Shown here in pieces: positions 9,046 to 18,822 of a stretch of DNA of 64,000 bases. Origin of the DNA: Fischerella sp. CENA71 (lineage in GTDB: Bacteria; Cyanobacteriota; Cyanobacteriia; Cyanobacteriales; Nostocaceae). The stretch covers positions 434,001-498,000 of the forward strand of contig JANBVI010000064.1 of NCBI GenBank assembly GCA_024239075.1. Reading direction: 5' to 3'. The translations under genes and the position numbers were made by a program. Within the stretch, counting starts at the first letter, position 1. Every line of letters starts with the position of its first letter. A model generated the notes under the pieces. That model was not told where the DNA came from. It was given only the letters and a program-made list of their open reading frames with translations, and did not search any database.

Positions 9046-9086
9046 TGTCTTGGTGGTAAAAATATAAATTTTTCAACACCAAGACA
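9046..9086. terminator. perfect hairpin after the CAP gene
   Basis: TGTCTTGGTG (9046-9055) and CACCAAGACA (9077-9086) form a 10-bp perfect stem with an AT-rich loop, 28 bp after the CAP stop. No long T-tract follows. It is related in sequence to the repeat at 7762-7817. Confidence 0.5.
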
Positions 9087-9162
9087 GTTTAGACGCGCAA
9101 GCGGCTACTTGCACGCCTGTCGCTATGCGCTTACTTTAGGTAGACGCCAATCAATTTTCGAG

Positions 9163-9414
9163 TTAATCGGGTGAAGATACTTGCTCCGTATTCAGATGAT
9201 TAAGTGACCAACGGTGATCAACATTCATAGATGAACACTGACAAATTTCTTCTAAATTTTTTTGTTGAACAGCAGCTTTGCGGAGAGTAATGATTAGCTG
9301 ATTTACTTGATTTCGCAGTTCTGGATTATTACTCACTGCTAACATTGTTTGTCTTTCTAATAGTTGCAGTATGAGTTCATAATGGATGGGTGAAGGTAGA
9401 GGAATTTGCTCCAT
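9163..9414 (-). CDS. small conserved cyanobacterial protein
   Basis: This 83-residue protein starts MEQIPLPSPIHYELILQLLERQ and has a predicted all-helical core (residues 9-60, LRNQVNQLIITLRKA) followed by a polar tail. There is no signal peptide or membrane segment. The N-terminus resembles small cyanobacterial proteins that I recall under DUF5340; this is from memory and not verified. It lies downstream of trpC-lpdA on the same strand with a 108-bp gap. I cannot assign a function. Confidence 0.6.
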   Translation of the reverse strand: MEQIPLPSPIHYELILQLLERQTMLAVSNNPELRNQVNQLIITLRKAAVQQKNLEEICQCSSMNVDHRWSLNHLNTEQVSSPD

Positions 9415-9522
9415 GAAGTTTATTTTTAATTGTACCTTTTGATTTCAATCCAAGACTGTGTTCATCAGCGAATTTTTACATAGACTACAAAGATTTGCTT
9501 TAATCCTGTTTTTACTAACTAA

Positions 9523-10410
9523 TTAAGATTTGGTGAAAAGATTCGCGATCGCCAATTTTGGATCTGGTTGTTTGACTAATGATTCACCAATAAGTACGGC
9601 AGAAGCTCCTGCTTGTTCTACTATATTTAGATCATCTAAGGTATGTAATCCTGACTCACTTACAACAAGAATGTTCCGTTCCTGCAAGTCTTTACCTCTT
9701 GCTAATAAAAGTTGACAAGTGGTTTGTAAATCAACAGAAAAATCTTCAAGATTGCGGTTATTAATTCCCACCAAAGAAACACCATCTAGAGCTAATACAC
9801 GGTCAAGTTCTGCAAGAGTATGGACTTCAATTAATGCTGCCATATTGAGAGCATTGGCAATCTTGACAAAGTATTGTAAATCTTGATCGCTGAGGATAGC
9901 CGCAATGAGTAAAACTGCATCTGCACCAAGAATGCGGGCTAGATACATTTGATAGGGATAAATAATAAATTCTTTACATAATAAAGGTAAATCGACAGCA
10001 GCTCGAATTTTAGCTAAATTATCAAAGCTACCTTGAAAAAACTTTTCATCGGTTAACACTGAAATGCAACTAGCACCACCTTGCTGATATTGCAAAGCGA
10101 TCGCTACTGGGTCAAAATCTTCTCTGATTACACCTTTGCTGGGAGAAGCTTTTTTGACTTCAGCAATCAAAGCTGGTTTAGTTTTACCATTTCGCAGTGC
10201 TGCTACAAAATCGCGAGTTGGGGGTGCAGTTAAAGCTTGCTTTTGCAACTCCTGTAAGGATTGCTTCTCGCGCATTTGGTCTACTTCTTCTTCTTTTTGC
10301 CAAACAATTTTTTCTAAGATGTTCATTGGTTGAGCATCATGAGTGGCAACCTGATACCTTAAATTAGACACTGCAACACTTGGATTTGGTGGACGGCGAC
10401 GGATTTGCAT
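9523..10410 (-). CDS. trpC: indole-3-glycerol phosphate synthase
   Basis: This 295-residue enzyme closes carboxyphenylamino-deoxyribulose phosphate to indole-3-glycerol phosphate in tryptophan synthesis. It is a TIM barrel with the family motifs [16 protein letters not shown] (catalytic Lys), [30 protein letters not shown] and VSESGL. An N-terminal extension of about 28 residues ([12 protein letters not shown]) before [11 protein letters not shown] is common in cyanobacterial copies. An alternative start is that internal Met. It is followed on the same strand by the small gene at 9163 and preceded by lpdA, with a repeat-filled 93-bp gap, so co-transcription is possible but unproven. Standalone trpC outside a trp operon is usual in cyanobacteria. 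Confidence 0.97.
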   Translation of the reverse strand: MQIRRRPPNPSVAVSNLRYQVATHDAQPMNILEKIVWQKEEEVDQMREKQSLQELQKQALTAPPTRDFVAALRNGKTKPALIAEVKKASPSKGVIREDFDPVAIALQYQQGGASCISVLTDEKFFQGSFDNLAKIRAAVDLPLLCKEFIIYPYQMYLARILGADAVLLIAAILSDQDLQYFVKIANALNMAALIEVHTLAELDRVLALDGVSLVGINNRNLEDFSVDLQTTCQLLLARGKDLQERNILVVSESGLHTLDDLNIVEQAGASAVLIGESLVKQPDPKLAIANLFTKS

Positions 10411-10503
10411 AATAAATAGTCAAAGGTCAATAGTCATTGGTCATTGGTCATTGGTCATTTGTCATTCGTCGCTTACAAAGGACAAATGACAAAGGACAAA
10501 TGA
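10411..10503. repeat. short tandem heptamer repeats between trpC and lpdA
   Basis: The gap is filled with ATTGGTC units (about 10436-10462) and then CAAATGACAAAGGACAAATGAC (split as CAAATGACAAAG and GACAAATGAC). The two halves are partly self-complementary. This is the short tandemly repeated sequence type known from heterocystous cyanobacteria. Confidence 0.7.
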
Positions 10504-11934
10504 CTAAGAAGCAACTGCGCGTTTATAAGCTTCGTCTAGGACTTCTGAGAGTGTGGGGTGGGCGTGAACCAGATGGGCGAGGGTGTGGACAGATTGACGG
10601 TTGGCGATCGCAGCTGAGGCTTCGTGGATGAGGTCGGAGGCGTGCATTCCAAAAATATGGACACCCAAAACTTCACCAGTGTCTTTACGATAAATTACTT
10701 TTGCCATACCATCGGCTTCGCCTTCTGCCAAGGCTTTAGAATTACCTTTGAAGTAACTTTTTGCCACTGCGACTTCAAAACCTTCAGCGGTGGCTTTTTC
10801 CTTGGCTTGTGCTTCGGTCATTCCCACATAGCTAACTTCTGGGTGAGTAAAGGCTGCTGCGGGGATACTAAGATAGTCTACTTCTTTATGTCTACCGCAG
10901 ATATTTTCTACTGCTACAATACCCTGAGCAGAAGCAGCGTGAGCTAACATCATTTTGCCCGTAGCATCACCAATTGCCCACAAATGTGGAACTATTTCAC
11001 CCCCACTTAACACAGCCATAGTGTCATTGACGGGAATAAAATTCCTGCGGTCTAATTCTACACCGATTGATTCTAAACCGAGATTTTGAGTAGCTGGGAT
11101 ACGTCCAGTTGCCACTAAACAAGCATCAACTTCTAGCACATCTACATCTTCTTTGGTTTTGAAGTTGGCTAATTCAATCACCACTGGTGAACCTGGGATG
11201 ACTCTTTTGGCGTATATTCCCACATAAGTTTCAATATCGCGGGGAGTAATTAGCACTCGTTCGGCAAGTTTGGCAATATCACGATCAAATCCTGGCATTA
11301 ACTGATCGAGTGCTTCGATCATGGTGATTTCGCAGCCCAAAGCCGAGTAAACGTCAGAAAATTCCAGGCCAATGTAACCACTACCAATAATTGCTACCCA
11401 ATCTGGTAATGACTCTAATTTTACCCCTTGGTCGCTGGTAAATACTGTTTTACCGTCTACTTCAATCCCAGGAGGGACGAAGGGAATTGAACCAGGAGAC
11501 AGAATAATATCTTGAGCGGTGATTGTTTTTTCACCACTGTCTGTAACTATACTTACTTTTTGAGTGCCTGCAATTTTGCCCCAACCTCGAATAATATCAA
11601 CCCCCAAACGTTTGAGGCTGTTGGTTAAGTCTCCTTGAATTTTCGCGACGAGATTGTTAGCATGGTCGGCGATCGCTTGCCGCTCAAATTGTACACCTGC
11701 GACTTGAATTCCTAGCGTTTTCAGGTGATGGGCGTCTCTAAGTTCCCGTACACGCCCAGAGGCTGCTAGCAATGCCTTAGAAGGAATGCAGCCTCGGTTG
11801 ACACAGGTTCCCCCCATATCAGCCGCTTCAATGATCGCTGTCTTCAAACCACAGCTAACGGCGTGCAAGGCAGCCCCATGTCCGCCTACTCCAGCGCCGA
11901 TAATCACTAAATCATAATCAAATCCTTGACTCAC
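10504..11934 (-). CDS. lpdA: dihydrolipoyl dehydrogenase
   Basis: This 476-residue flavoprotein reoxidises dihydrolipoamide in the pyruvate dehydrogenase and glycine cleavage complexes, using FAD and NAD+. Visible motifs are the FAD-binding [13 protein letters not shown] (residues 12-24), the redox disulfide [15 protein letters not shown], the NAD-binding [22 protein letters not shown], and the C-terminal active-site His-Glu in HAHPTLSEV. Length is normal for the family. The ATG start at 11934 is followed directly by the FAD-binding strand. It lies upstream of trpC on the same strand. Confidence 0.97.
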   Translation of the reverse strand: MSQGFDYDLVIIGAGVGGHGAALHAVSCGLKTAIIEAADMGGTCVNRGCIPSKALLAASGRVRELRDAHHLKTLGIQVAGVQFERQAIADHANNLVAKIQGDLTNSLKRLGVDIIRGWGKIAGTQKVSIVTDSGEKTITAQDIILSPGSIPFVPPGIEVDGKTVFTSDQGVKLESLPDWVAIIGSGYIGLEFSDVYSALGCEITMIEALDQLMPGFDRDIAKLAERVLITPRDIETYVGIYAKRVIPGSPVVIELANFKTKEDVDVLEVDACLVATGRIPATQNLGLESIGVELDRRNFIPVNDTMAVLSGGEIVPHLWAIGDATGKMMLAHAASAQGIVAVENICGRHKEVDYLSIPAAAFTHPEVSYVGMTEAQAKEKATAEGFEVAVAKSYFKGNSKALAEGEADGMAKVIYRKDTGEVLGVHIFGMHASDLIHEASAAIANRQSVHTLAHLVHAHPTLSEVLDEAYKRAVAS

Positions 11935-12329
11935 GTTAGTTTCCCCGTGTGCATTGCCCTATATATTCTTAAACTGACCAAGCAATCAGTGCAAGTTTAT
12001 TTAATTTTAGGTCGTTCGGGGGAAAGGGGATCGGGGAAAGGGAAAAGGGGAAAGGGGACAAGGAAGTGTGGGAAGACAGGGGAGAATCATCATAACCAGT
12101 TTCTTATCAATGCTCAATGCCCACAATGCCCCATGCCCAATGACTATTGTACAGACGCGATTAATCACATCTTACTTAACTTAATTATTCTTTGATGATT
12201 TCTTAAGTATTTATTCCTGAAGATAGAGTCATTATTATTTATTTATTTCTAGGGAAAGATTGGCTATTTTTTTTGAAAATTAGAGAATAATTATGCAAGG
12301 ATTCACTAATCTAAATAAACTTAATTATT
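11935..12329. other. intergenic region with GGGGAAAGGGGA-type repeats
   Basis: This 395-bp divergent gap between lpdA and the amylase gene contains low-complexity purine repeats (about 12018-12080, GGGGAAAGGGGATCGGGGAA) and AATGCCC-type units near 12105-12145. The last 150 bp are AT-rich and probably hold the amylase promoter. An open frame at 11926-12195 is repeat translation only. Confidence 0.6.
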
Positions 12330-13988
12330 ATGGCGAAGCCAATTGAATTTAATCTATTTGCCCCATATAACAAAGCAGCAGCTTTAATTGGATCTTTTTC
12401 TGATTGGCAAGAAATTCCAATGGAAAAAGGTGAGGATGGCTATTTCCGTACTACAGTTGAATTAGAGGATGGAGATTACCAATATAAATTTCGTGTACAG
12501 TCAAAATCATGGTTTGTAGAAGAAGATCAATGGGTTGATGTTACAGATCCTTATGCAATAGATATAGATGAATTAAGTGGTCAAGATAACGGTATTGTAC
12601 ATATCAAAGATGGAGAAAGAATAGTTGATACTTATGTTTGGCAGCACGATGATAAACCTTTACCTGCTGATCATGAGTTAGTAATTTACGAATTACATGT
12701 TGGTGATTTTTCTGGTGGTGAAGATGATCCTTACGCACGCGGAAAGTATAAGCATGTAGTTGAAAAATTAGATTATCTCTGTGAATTGGGTATTAATGCT
12801 ATCGAGTTAATGCCTGTGAAAGAATATCCAGGTGATCATAGCTGGGGTTACAATCCGCGCTATTTTTTTGCCACAGAATCAAGTTATGGTCTGACATCTG
12901 GTTTAAAAAATCTGATTGATGAGTGTCATGCTAGAGGAATTCGCGTGATTATGGACGGGATTTATAATCACTCAGAAGCATCTAGTCCATTAACTCAAAT
13001 TGACCATGATTACTGGTATCATCATTCTCCACGTGATCCTGATAATAGCTGGGGTCCTGAGTTTAATTACGAACTCTATGATGAAAATTTAGAGACTTAT
13101 CCTGCACGAAAATTTATCGGTGATACAATCCGTTTTTGGATTGAAGAATATCATATTGATGGTATTCGTTATGATGCAGCGCGTCAAATTGCAAATTACG
13201 ATTTCATGCACTGGATTGTACAAGAAGCTAAGAATACTGCTGGTGCAAAACCTTTTTATAATGTCGCCGAATACATTCCTGAAACTACCAGCATCACCAA
13301 TGTTGATGGACCGATGGACGGTTGCTGGCATGATAGTTTTTATCACTGTATTAAGGAACATATTTGTGGTGAAACATTTGATATAGAACGACTCAAAGAT
13401 GTCATTGATTGTAAACGTCAGGGCTTCATGGGCGCGACAAATGTTGTCAATTATGTCACAAATCATGATCATAATCATTTGATGGTTGATTTAGGCGATC
13501 GCAACATTTTTGATGAGGAAGCCTTCAGAAGAATTAAGCTTGGTGTGGCAATTTTAATGACGGCTGTTGGTGTACCCTTGGTTTGGATGGGTGAAGAGTT
13601 TGGTGAGTATAAACCTAAAACTCCAGAATCAGCAAAAATTGACTGGACACTATTAGGTAATGATTTGAATCGCGGTTTATTTGAATACTATAAAGGTTTA
13701 ATTAGTCTGCGGAAACAAAATCATGCTCTTTACACAGAAAATATTGACTTTATCCATGAGAATCCAGAGGCAAAAGTATTAGCTTATAGTCGCTGGAATG
13801 ATGAAGGTTCCCGTGTGGTTGTGATCACTAACTTCTCGGAAAACTTCTTAGCTGGTTATCACGTTCCTAACTTTCCCAACGGTGGTACATGGCACGAATG
13901 GACAGGAAATTACGATGTCGAAGCTGGCGATGATGGTATTATGATTGATATTGGCCCTTACGAAGCAAAAGTGTTTGTTTGGCAGTAA
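12330..13988 (+). CDS. GH13 alpha-amylase/branching-enzyme-like glycosidase
   Basis: This 552-residue protein begins with a CBM48-like domain (residues 1-95; FNLFAPYNKAAALIGSFSDW). A GH13 barrel follows with all four conserved regions: I MDGIYNHS, II GIRYDAARQI (Asp nucleophile), III NVAEYIP (Glu acid/base), IV VNYVTNHDHN. A C-terminal beta domain ends YEAKVFVWQ. CBM48 plus GH13 suggests action on glycogen or other alpha-glucans in the cytoplasm; there is no signal peptide. It could be a branching enzyme, a debranching-like enzyme or an amylase. Domain length is shorter than GlgB (about 630-760). A strong terminator follows. Confidence 0.9.
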   Translation: MAKPIEFNLFAPYNKAAALIGSFSDWQEIPMEKGEDGYFRTTVELEDGDYQYKFRVQSKSWFVEEDQWVDVTDPYAIDIDELSGQDNGIVHIKDGERIVDTYVWQHDDKPLPADHELVIYELHVGDFSGGEDDPYARGKYKHVVEKLDYLCELGINAIELMPVKEYPGDHSWGYNPRYFFATESSYGLTSGLKNLIDECHARGIRVIMDGIYNHSEASSPLTQIDHDYWYHHSPRDPDNSWGPEFNYELYDENLETYPARKFIGDTIRFWIEEYHIDGIRYDAARQIANYDFMHWIVQEAKNTAGAKPFYNVAEYIPETTSITNVDGPMDGCWHDSFYHCIKEHICGETFDIERLKDVIDCKRQGFMGATNVVNYVTNHDHNHLMVDLGDRNIFDEEAFRRIKLGVAILMTAVGVPLVWMGEEFGEYKPKTPESAKIDWTLLGNDLNRGLFEYYKGLISLRKQNHALYTENIDFIHENPEAKVLAYSRWNDEGSRVVVITNFSENFLAGYHVPNFPNGGTWHEWTGNYDVEAGDDGIMIDIGPYEAKVFVWQ

Positions 13989-14012
13989 GAGATTGTTTGT
14001 TGTCGAGCCCCC

Positions 14013-14053
14013 AGATCCGCGACTTCTTCGAGAAGTTGCGGATCTTGTTTTTT
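14013..14053 (+). terminator. Rho-independent terminator of the amylase gene
   Basis: AGATCCGCGACTTCT (14013-14027) pairs with AGAAGTTGCGGATCT (14031-14045), a 15-bp stem with a single G-U pair and a 3-base loop. It is followed by TGTTTTTTATG, 25 bases after the amylase stop. Confidence 0.85.
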
Positions 14054-14172
14054 ATGACTATACGTTTGCTTTTTTGTGGACGTCGGTGCGATCGCTTCAT
14101 AAAATTGATCAGAACACTTGATTATAATTAGCGATCGCTTCTTGCAAATCTTCCTAGAAGATTTATTTTTTC

Positions 14173-15033
14173 ATGAAAAAGCAAAAAAATCAATTTAGCC
14201 ATCTCACAGCTATCGAAAGAGTTTATCTATCAGTCCCGACAAATTTTTTATTAGATAAAAATTTGCTGCAAGGTAAAGTTCTAGACTTTGGTTGTGGGTT
14301 TGGCAATGATGTTAAATTATTACGAAAAAAAGGATTTGATATTACAGGTTACGACCCTTATTATTTCCCTGAATATCCGAAAAATAAATTTGACACAATC
14401 ATTTGCATTTATGTTTTAAATGTTTTATTTCCTGAAGAACAAGCAAATGTTATCATGGAGATTGCACATTTATTAAAACCGGGAGGTAAAGCTTATTATG
14501 CAGTGAGAAGAGATATCAAAAGAGAAGGTTTTCGAGAACACTATATCCATAAAAAACCAACTTATCAATGTATTGTTAAACTTCCTTTTAAATCAATTCA
14601 ATTAGATGAATCTTACGAAATTTACGAATATAAACATTATAATCTCCAGAGAAATTCTTCTAATAATTGCATATTTTGTAATCCTTACAAACACCTCACA
14701 GTAGTAACTGAGTCAGCAACAGCCTATGCAATGTTTGATGGTTATCCTGTGAGTAAAGGTCATGTTTTAATTATCCCAAAACGCCATGTGAGTAATTATT
14801 TTGAGCTACCATTTAAAGAGCAATCTGCTTGTTGGTTGATGGTTAATAAAGTGCAATAACTTCTCAACCAAGAATTTGCACCCGACGGTTTCAATGTAGG
14901 AATAAACATCAACCGAGATGCAGGTCAAAATATGATGCACACCATTATTCATATTATTCCACGCTATAAAGGTGATACTGTTGGTGCTAAAGGTGGCATC
15001 AGAAATGTGATTCCAAGAAAAAACAGTTTGTAG
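14173..15033 (+). pseudogene. broken class I SAM methyltransferase-HIT domain fusion
   Basis: The reading frame encodes a methyltransferase (residues 1-150; motif I VLDFGCGFGNDVKLL, then YDPYYFPEY and LLKPGGKAYYAV). It is joined to a HIT domain (CIFCNPYKHLTVV, MFDGYPVSKGHVLIIPKRHVSNYFEL). A TAA at 14857-14859 interrupts the HIT domain after MVNKVQ. Reading on in the same frame gives LLNQEFAPDGFNVGININRDAG, then HTIIHIIPRYKGD and a natural stop at 15033. The family motif H-x-H-x-H has Ile in place of the middle, nucleophilic His. Methyltransferase-HIT fusions exist as a known architecture. Here the first 228 residues could still give an active methyltransferase. It is either a decaying gene or a sequencing error; the missing His favours decay. 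Confidence 0.75.
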
Positions 15034-15259
15034 TGTGCGATCGCTTAAAGTCCACCCTTCTGGTAGACATGTAACTGGTTTTTGTTCCCCGATTGAACCA
15101 AATTACAATTTCCCGTAATTTTCAGGAACGTTTTACCTTTAAAAGGTATCAATTAATAGCATCAAAAGGTAAGATTACAAAATTACCAAGCTACTGAGAG
15201 CTTGTGTGTAAATGGAATTTTTACCATTTGATAGTTATTAATACTCGTTTTGCTAGGTA

Positions 15260-15835
15260 ATGAAAATGAAATATAATCTGCGGATTTTCTTATTATTATT
15301 AGGCGTGCTTGTAAGCTCTTTTGGTACTGCTCTTCATACAGTGGTTGCTCAACAGATAACTATAAACTCGATATCAAGCCAATCTGATCATCAACTGTTC
15401 GACAACGCTACAAAATCAGCAGCTAAAAATGCTAAAACTGAAGAACTGCGAGCTTTTTTAACTAGCAAGTATGACTATTGGGATGCCCGTGTTTTAGCAG
15501 ACTTCTGGGGGGAGACTGTAGAAGAGGCAAAAGCTAGAATGGGTAGAAAAATTCTTTGGGGTTCAACAAATATTGCTATCCTAGACCAGTTTCTTGTAGA
15601 TGCTAGGCTGCAAGCACTTCGAGCCGTCAAACTACCTCGTACCGCCGATGATTCCAGTCCCTACAAATTTTATAGAGACTCAACATATAACTACAATGAT
15701 GCGGCTGTACTGGCAAAATTTTGGGGTGAAAGATCGGCTATAGATGCTAAAGTTCGCATCGAACGCAATTTAATTTTGGGCAATGATGAAGTAATTGAAG
15801 AAGCTTTAAAACTAGCTCGTTCTCAAAACAGATAA
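15260..15835 (+). CDS. secreted protein with two internal YDYWDA-type repeats
   Basis: This 191-residue protein has a Sec signal peptide (LRIFLLLLGVLVSSFG, probable cleavage after VVA-Q). Two related helical units of about 38 residues follow: YDYWDARVLADFWGETVEEAK...RKILWG and YNYNDAAVLAKFWGERSAIDAK...RNLILGN. No catalytic motif is visible. I do not recognise a named family. It probably resides in the periplasm. It follows the broken methyltransferase gene by 226 bp, and the intervening DNA shows no clear terminator. Confidence 0.7.
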   Translation: MKMKYNLRIFLLLLGVLVSSFGTALHTVVAQQITINSISSQSDHQLFDNATKSAAKNAKTEELRAFLTSKYDYWDARVLADFWGETVEEAKARMGRKILWGSTNIAILDQFLVDARLQALRAVKLPRTADDSSPYKFYRDSTYNYNDAAVLAKFWGERSAIDAKVRIERNLILGNDEVIEEALKLARSQNR

Positions 15836-16233
15836 ATTACCCTATTGGTATTTTTAAATAATGACAGGGTGCTGACCAAGAAAACGCAAAGACGCGGAGC
15901 GCGACACCCTTCAAGATCAAAGCACCAAAGCACCAAAGCACCCGGTCTCAAGAAAGCGAATGCGCGTCGTGGAGACAAAAAATATACGTCCTTGTTTGAA
16001 TCCCCCGGATTTATCTGTGGGGACTCCCCGCGTCCCCGCGTCTTTCCTTCTCCGTGTCATCTTCAATGTACCCTTATTTTATTTCCCCGTTAGCTCTTGC
16101 TGAACAGCCAGAAATAGACAATTTGTGCTAAAATTGTAACAAATTATGGCAATTATTCAAGCTTAGTTTGTAATAATCTTGCTTATTTGCGCTTTAATCG
16201 CTAAAACTAGCCATTATTGGAGTTTTTTAGGCT
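15836..16233. other. intergenic region with repeats upstream of gyrA
   Basis: The first 250 bp are repeat text: GCAAAGACGCGGAGCGCGACACCC, three AAAGCACC units at about 15919-15942, and a TCCCCGCGTCCCCGCGTC palindrome-like stretch. The last 130 bp are AT-rich unique DNA that should hold the gyrA promoter. A GGAG lies 17 bases before the gyrA ATG. An open frame at 15845-16093 is not gene-like. Confidence 0.6.
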
Positions 16234-18822
16234 ATGACAACCTCTCAGGAGAGGATTATCCCTACAGATCTGCGAAACGAAATGTCCAGGTCTTACCTGG
16301 AGTATGCCATGAGCGTCATTGTTGGACGGGCGCTACCAGATGCCAGGGATGGTCTGAAACCTGTCCATCGGCGTATCCTCTACGCTATGCATGAGTTGGG
16401 GTTGACCTCAGATCGTCCTTTCCGTAAATGTGCGCGTGTTGTGGGGGAAGTTTTGGGTAAATATCACCCCCATGGCGACACAGCAGTGTATGACGCCTTG
16501 GTGCGGATGGCACAGGATTTTTCCATGCGATCGCCTTTAATTGCAGGGCATGGTAATTTTGGCTCTGTAGATAACGACCCTCCGGCGGCCATGCGTTACA
16601 CCGAATGCCGCTTGGAAGCTTTGACTAGCGATGCTCTCCTGCAAGATATCGAGTCAGAAACCGTAGATTTTGTTAACAACTTCGATGGTTCCCAGCAAGA
16701 ACCGACTGTGTTACCCGCACGAGTACCACAGTTGTTATTGAATGGTTCTTCGGGGATCGCTGTGGGGATGGCAACCAACATCCCGCCCCATAATTTGGGT
16801 GAATTGATTGATGGGTTAGTAGCACTGATTCACAACTCAGAAATAACTGATACTCAATTGATGCAGTATATCCACGGCCCTGACTTTCCGACAGGTGCTC
16901 AAATTCTTGGTACTGCGGCGATTAAAGAAGCTTATACCACTGGACGTGGTTCTATAACCATGCGTGGTGTAGCAAATATTGAAACTATCGAAATGCGGGG
17001 ACGCCCAGAAAGGGAAGCGATTATCGTCACCGAGTTACCGTATCAAACCAACAAAGCAGCATTAATTGAGAAAATCGCCGAGTTGGTAAACGACAAGCGC
17101 ATCGAGGGAATTGCCGACATCCGAGATGAAAGCGATCGCGATGGGATGCGAATTGTGATCGAACTCAAGCGCGACGCCTATCCCCGTGTAGTTCTGAACA
17201 ACCTCTACAAGCAAACGCCCCTACAAGCTAATTTTGGGGCGAATATGCTGGCGTTGGTCAACGGTGAACCCCAGATCCTCACCATCAAGCAGTTTTTACA
17301 AGTATTTCTGGATTTTCGTATCGAAGCGATCACCAGACGCACCCAGTACGAACTGCGGAAAGCCGAAGAACGTGACCATCTCTTGCAAGGGTTATTAATC
17401 GCCCTATCTCACCTCGATGAAATCATTGCTTTAATTCGCCACGCTGCTGATACACCAACAGCCAAAGGAGAATTAATCACAACTTACGGACTATCAGAAG
17501 TGCAAGCAGATGCCATTTTACAAATGCAACTGCGGCGCTTAACAGCCCTAGAAGCAGATAAAATCCGCCAAGAACACGAAGCATTACAAGCCCAAATCGC
17601 CGACTTGCAAGATATTTTGGCAAGGCGAGAACGGATACTGCAAATTATCGAAACCGAAATCCAGTATCTCAAAACCAAATTTGCTACACCTCGGCGCACG
17701 GTAATTACTCACGGTGAAGGCGACTTAGAAGATATAGACCTAATCGCCAACGAAAAAGCGATCATTTTAATTACCGAACAAGGCTATATCAAACGGATGC
17801 CGGTCAACACCTTTGAAGCCCAAAACCGTGCTACCAGAGGTAAAGCAGCAGCCAAAGTCAAAGAAGATGATGGCGTCGAGCATTTCTTAACCTGCTGTGA
17901 CCACGATAGCCTGTTATTCTTTAGCGATCGCGGCGTAGTTTACTGTCTCAAAGCCTACCAAATTCCCGTAAGTTCCCGTACCAGCCGCGGCACACCGATT
18001 GTGCAGATGTTGCCAATTCCTAAAGAAGAAAAAATTACTTCCATCGTACCCGTCAGTGAGTTTACCAGTGATGAGTATTTGGTCATGCTCACCAAAGGTG
18101 GCAACATCAAGAAAACCGTATTGGAAGCGTTTAGTAATATTCGTGCCAACGGCTTAATTGCCATTTCCCTAGAAGAAGGCGATCAACTGCGTTGGGTACG
18201 ACGGGCAAAAGTCGAAGACAGCGTGATCATTGGTTCCCGTGAAGGTATGGCGATTCACTTCCGTTGTAACCATGAACAACTGCGTCCTCTGGGTCGTGCG
18301 ACTCGTGGTGTCAAAGCCATGAAACTCAAAGCCAAAGATGAACTAGTCGGAATGGATATTCTACCCGCAGCTGTTCTAGATAATTTGGCTCCCATCTCAG
18401 AAGCCGAAATCGAAGCCGAAGAGATCGAAACTGAAGAGATCGAAACTGAAGAAACCGCAGAAGTACCAGGTAACGGTCATGAAGGACCATGGGTACTGGT
18501 AATTACAATTGGAGGTTACGGTAAACGTGTACCCGTTGCTCAGTTCCGCTTGCAAAATCGGGCTGGTCAAGGTTTAATGGCAACCAAATTCAAAAACCGC
18601 AAAATTAAAGACCAACTAGCCAACCTACACATTGTCAACAACGACGATGAAATTATGATGGTTACAAGTCGCGGTATCATCATCAGACAGGCAGTAAATG
18701 CAATTTCCGTCCAATCCCGTTCTGCCACAGGAGTACGTGTACAACGTCTAGATGAAGATGATGTAATTACAGGAGTAGCGATCGTTCCCCCCGATACTGT
18801 TGATGCGACAGAAGCAGAGTAA
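16234..18822 (+). CDS. gyrA: DNA gyrase subunit A
   Basis: This is the 862-residue breakage-reunion subunit of DNA gyrase, which introduces negative supercoils together with GyrB. The quinolone-resistance region [10 protein letters not shown] has Thr at position 83 and Asp at 87 (numbering coincides with E. coli). The catalytic Tyr is Y122 in PPAAMRYTE. The coiled-coil tower follows. The C-terminal beta-pinwheel shows the repeated R-x-T-R-G-K/V blades ([34 protein letters not shown]). An unusual acidic insert of short EEIET repeats lies within the pinwheel near residues 718-745. Its 3' end overlaps the start proposed for lnt. Confidence 0.95.
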   Translation: MTTSQERIIPTDLRNEMSRSYLEYAMSVIVGRALPDARDGLKPVHRRILYAMHELGLTSDRPFRKCARVVGEVLGKYHPHGDTAVYDALVRMAQDFSMRSPLIAGHGNFGSVDNDPPAAMRYTECRLEALTSDALLQDIESETVDFVNNFDGSQQEPTVLPARVPQLLLNGSSGIAVGMATNIPPHNLGELIDGLVALIHNSEITDTQLMQYIHGPDFPTGAQILGTAAIKEAYTTGRGSITMRGVANIETIEMRGRPEREAIIVTELPYQTNKAALIEKIAELVNDKRIEGIADIRDESDRDGMRIVIELKRDAYPRVVLNNLYKQTPLQANFGANMLALVNGEPQILTIKQFLQVFLDFRIEAITRRTQYELRKAEERDHLLQGLLIALSHLDEIIALIRHAADTPTAKGELITTYGLSEVQADAILQMQLRRLTALEADKIRQEHEALQAQIADLQDILARRERILQIIETEIQYLKTKFATPRRTVITHGEGDLEDIDLIANEKAIILITEQGYIKRMPVNTFEAQNRATRGKAAAKVKEDDGVEHFLTCCDHDSLLFFSDRGVVYCLKAYQIPVSSRTSRGTPIVQMLPIPKEEKITSIVPVSEFTSDEYLVMLTKGGNIKKTVLEAFSNIRANGLIAISLEEGDQLRWVRRAKVEDSVIIGSREGMAIHFRCNHEQLRPLGRATRGVKAMKLKAKDELVGMDILPAAVLDNLAPISEAEIEAEEIETEEIETEETAEVPGNGHEGPWVLVITIGGYGKRVPVAQFRLQNRAGQGLMATKFKNRKIKDQLANLHIVNNDDEIMMVTSRGIIIRQAVNAISVQSRSATGVRVQRLDEDDVITGVAIVPPDTVDATEAE

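Noticed and set aside
15845-16093. Open frame of 82 codons upstream of gyrA
   Set aside because: It is made of repeat text (GACGCGGAG, AAAGCACC units) and has no protein-like composition.
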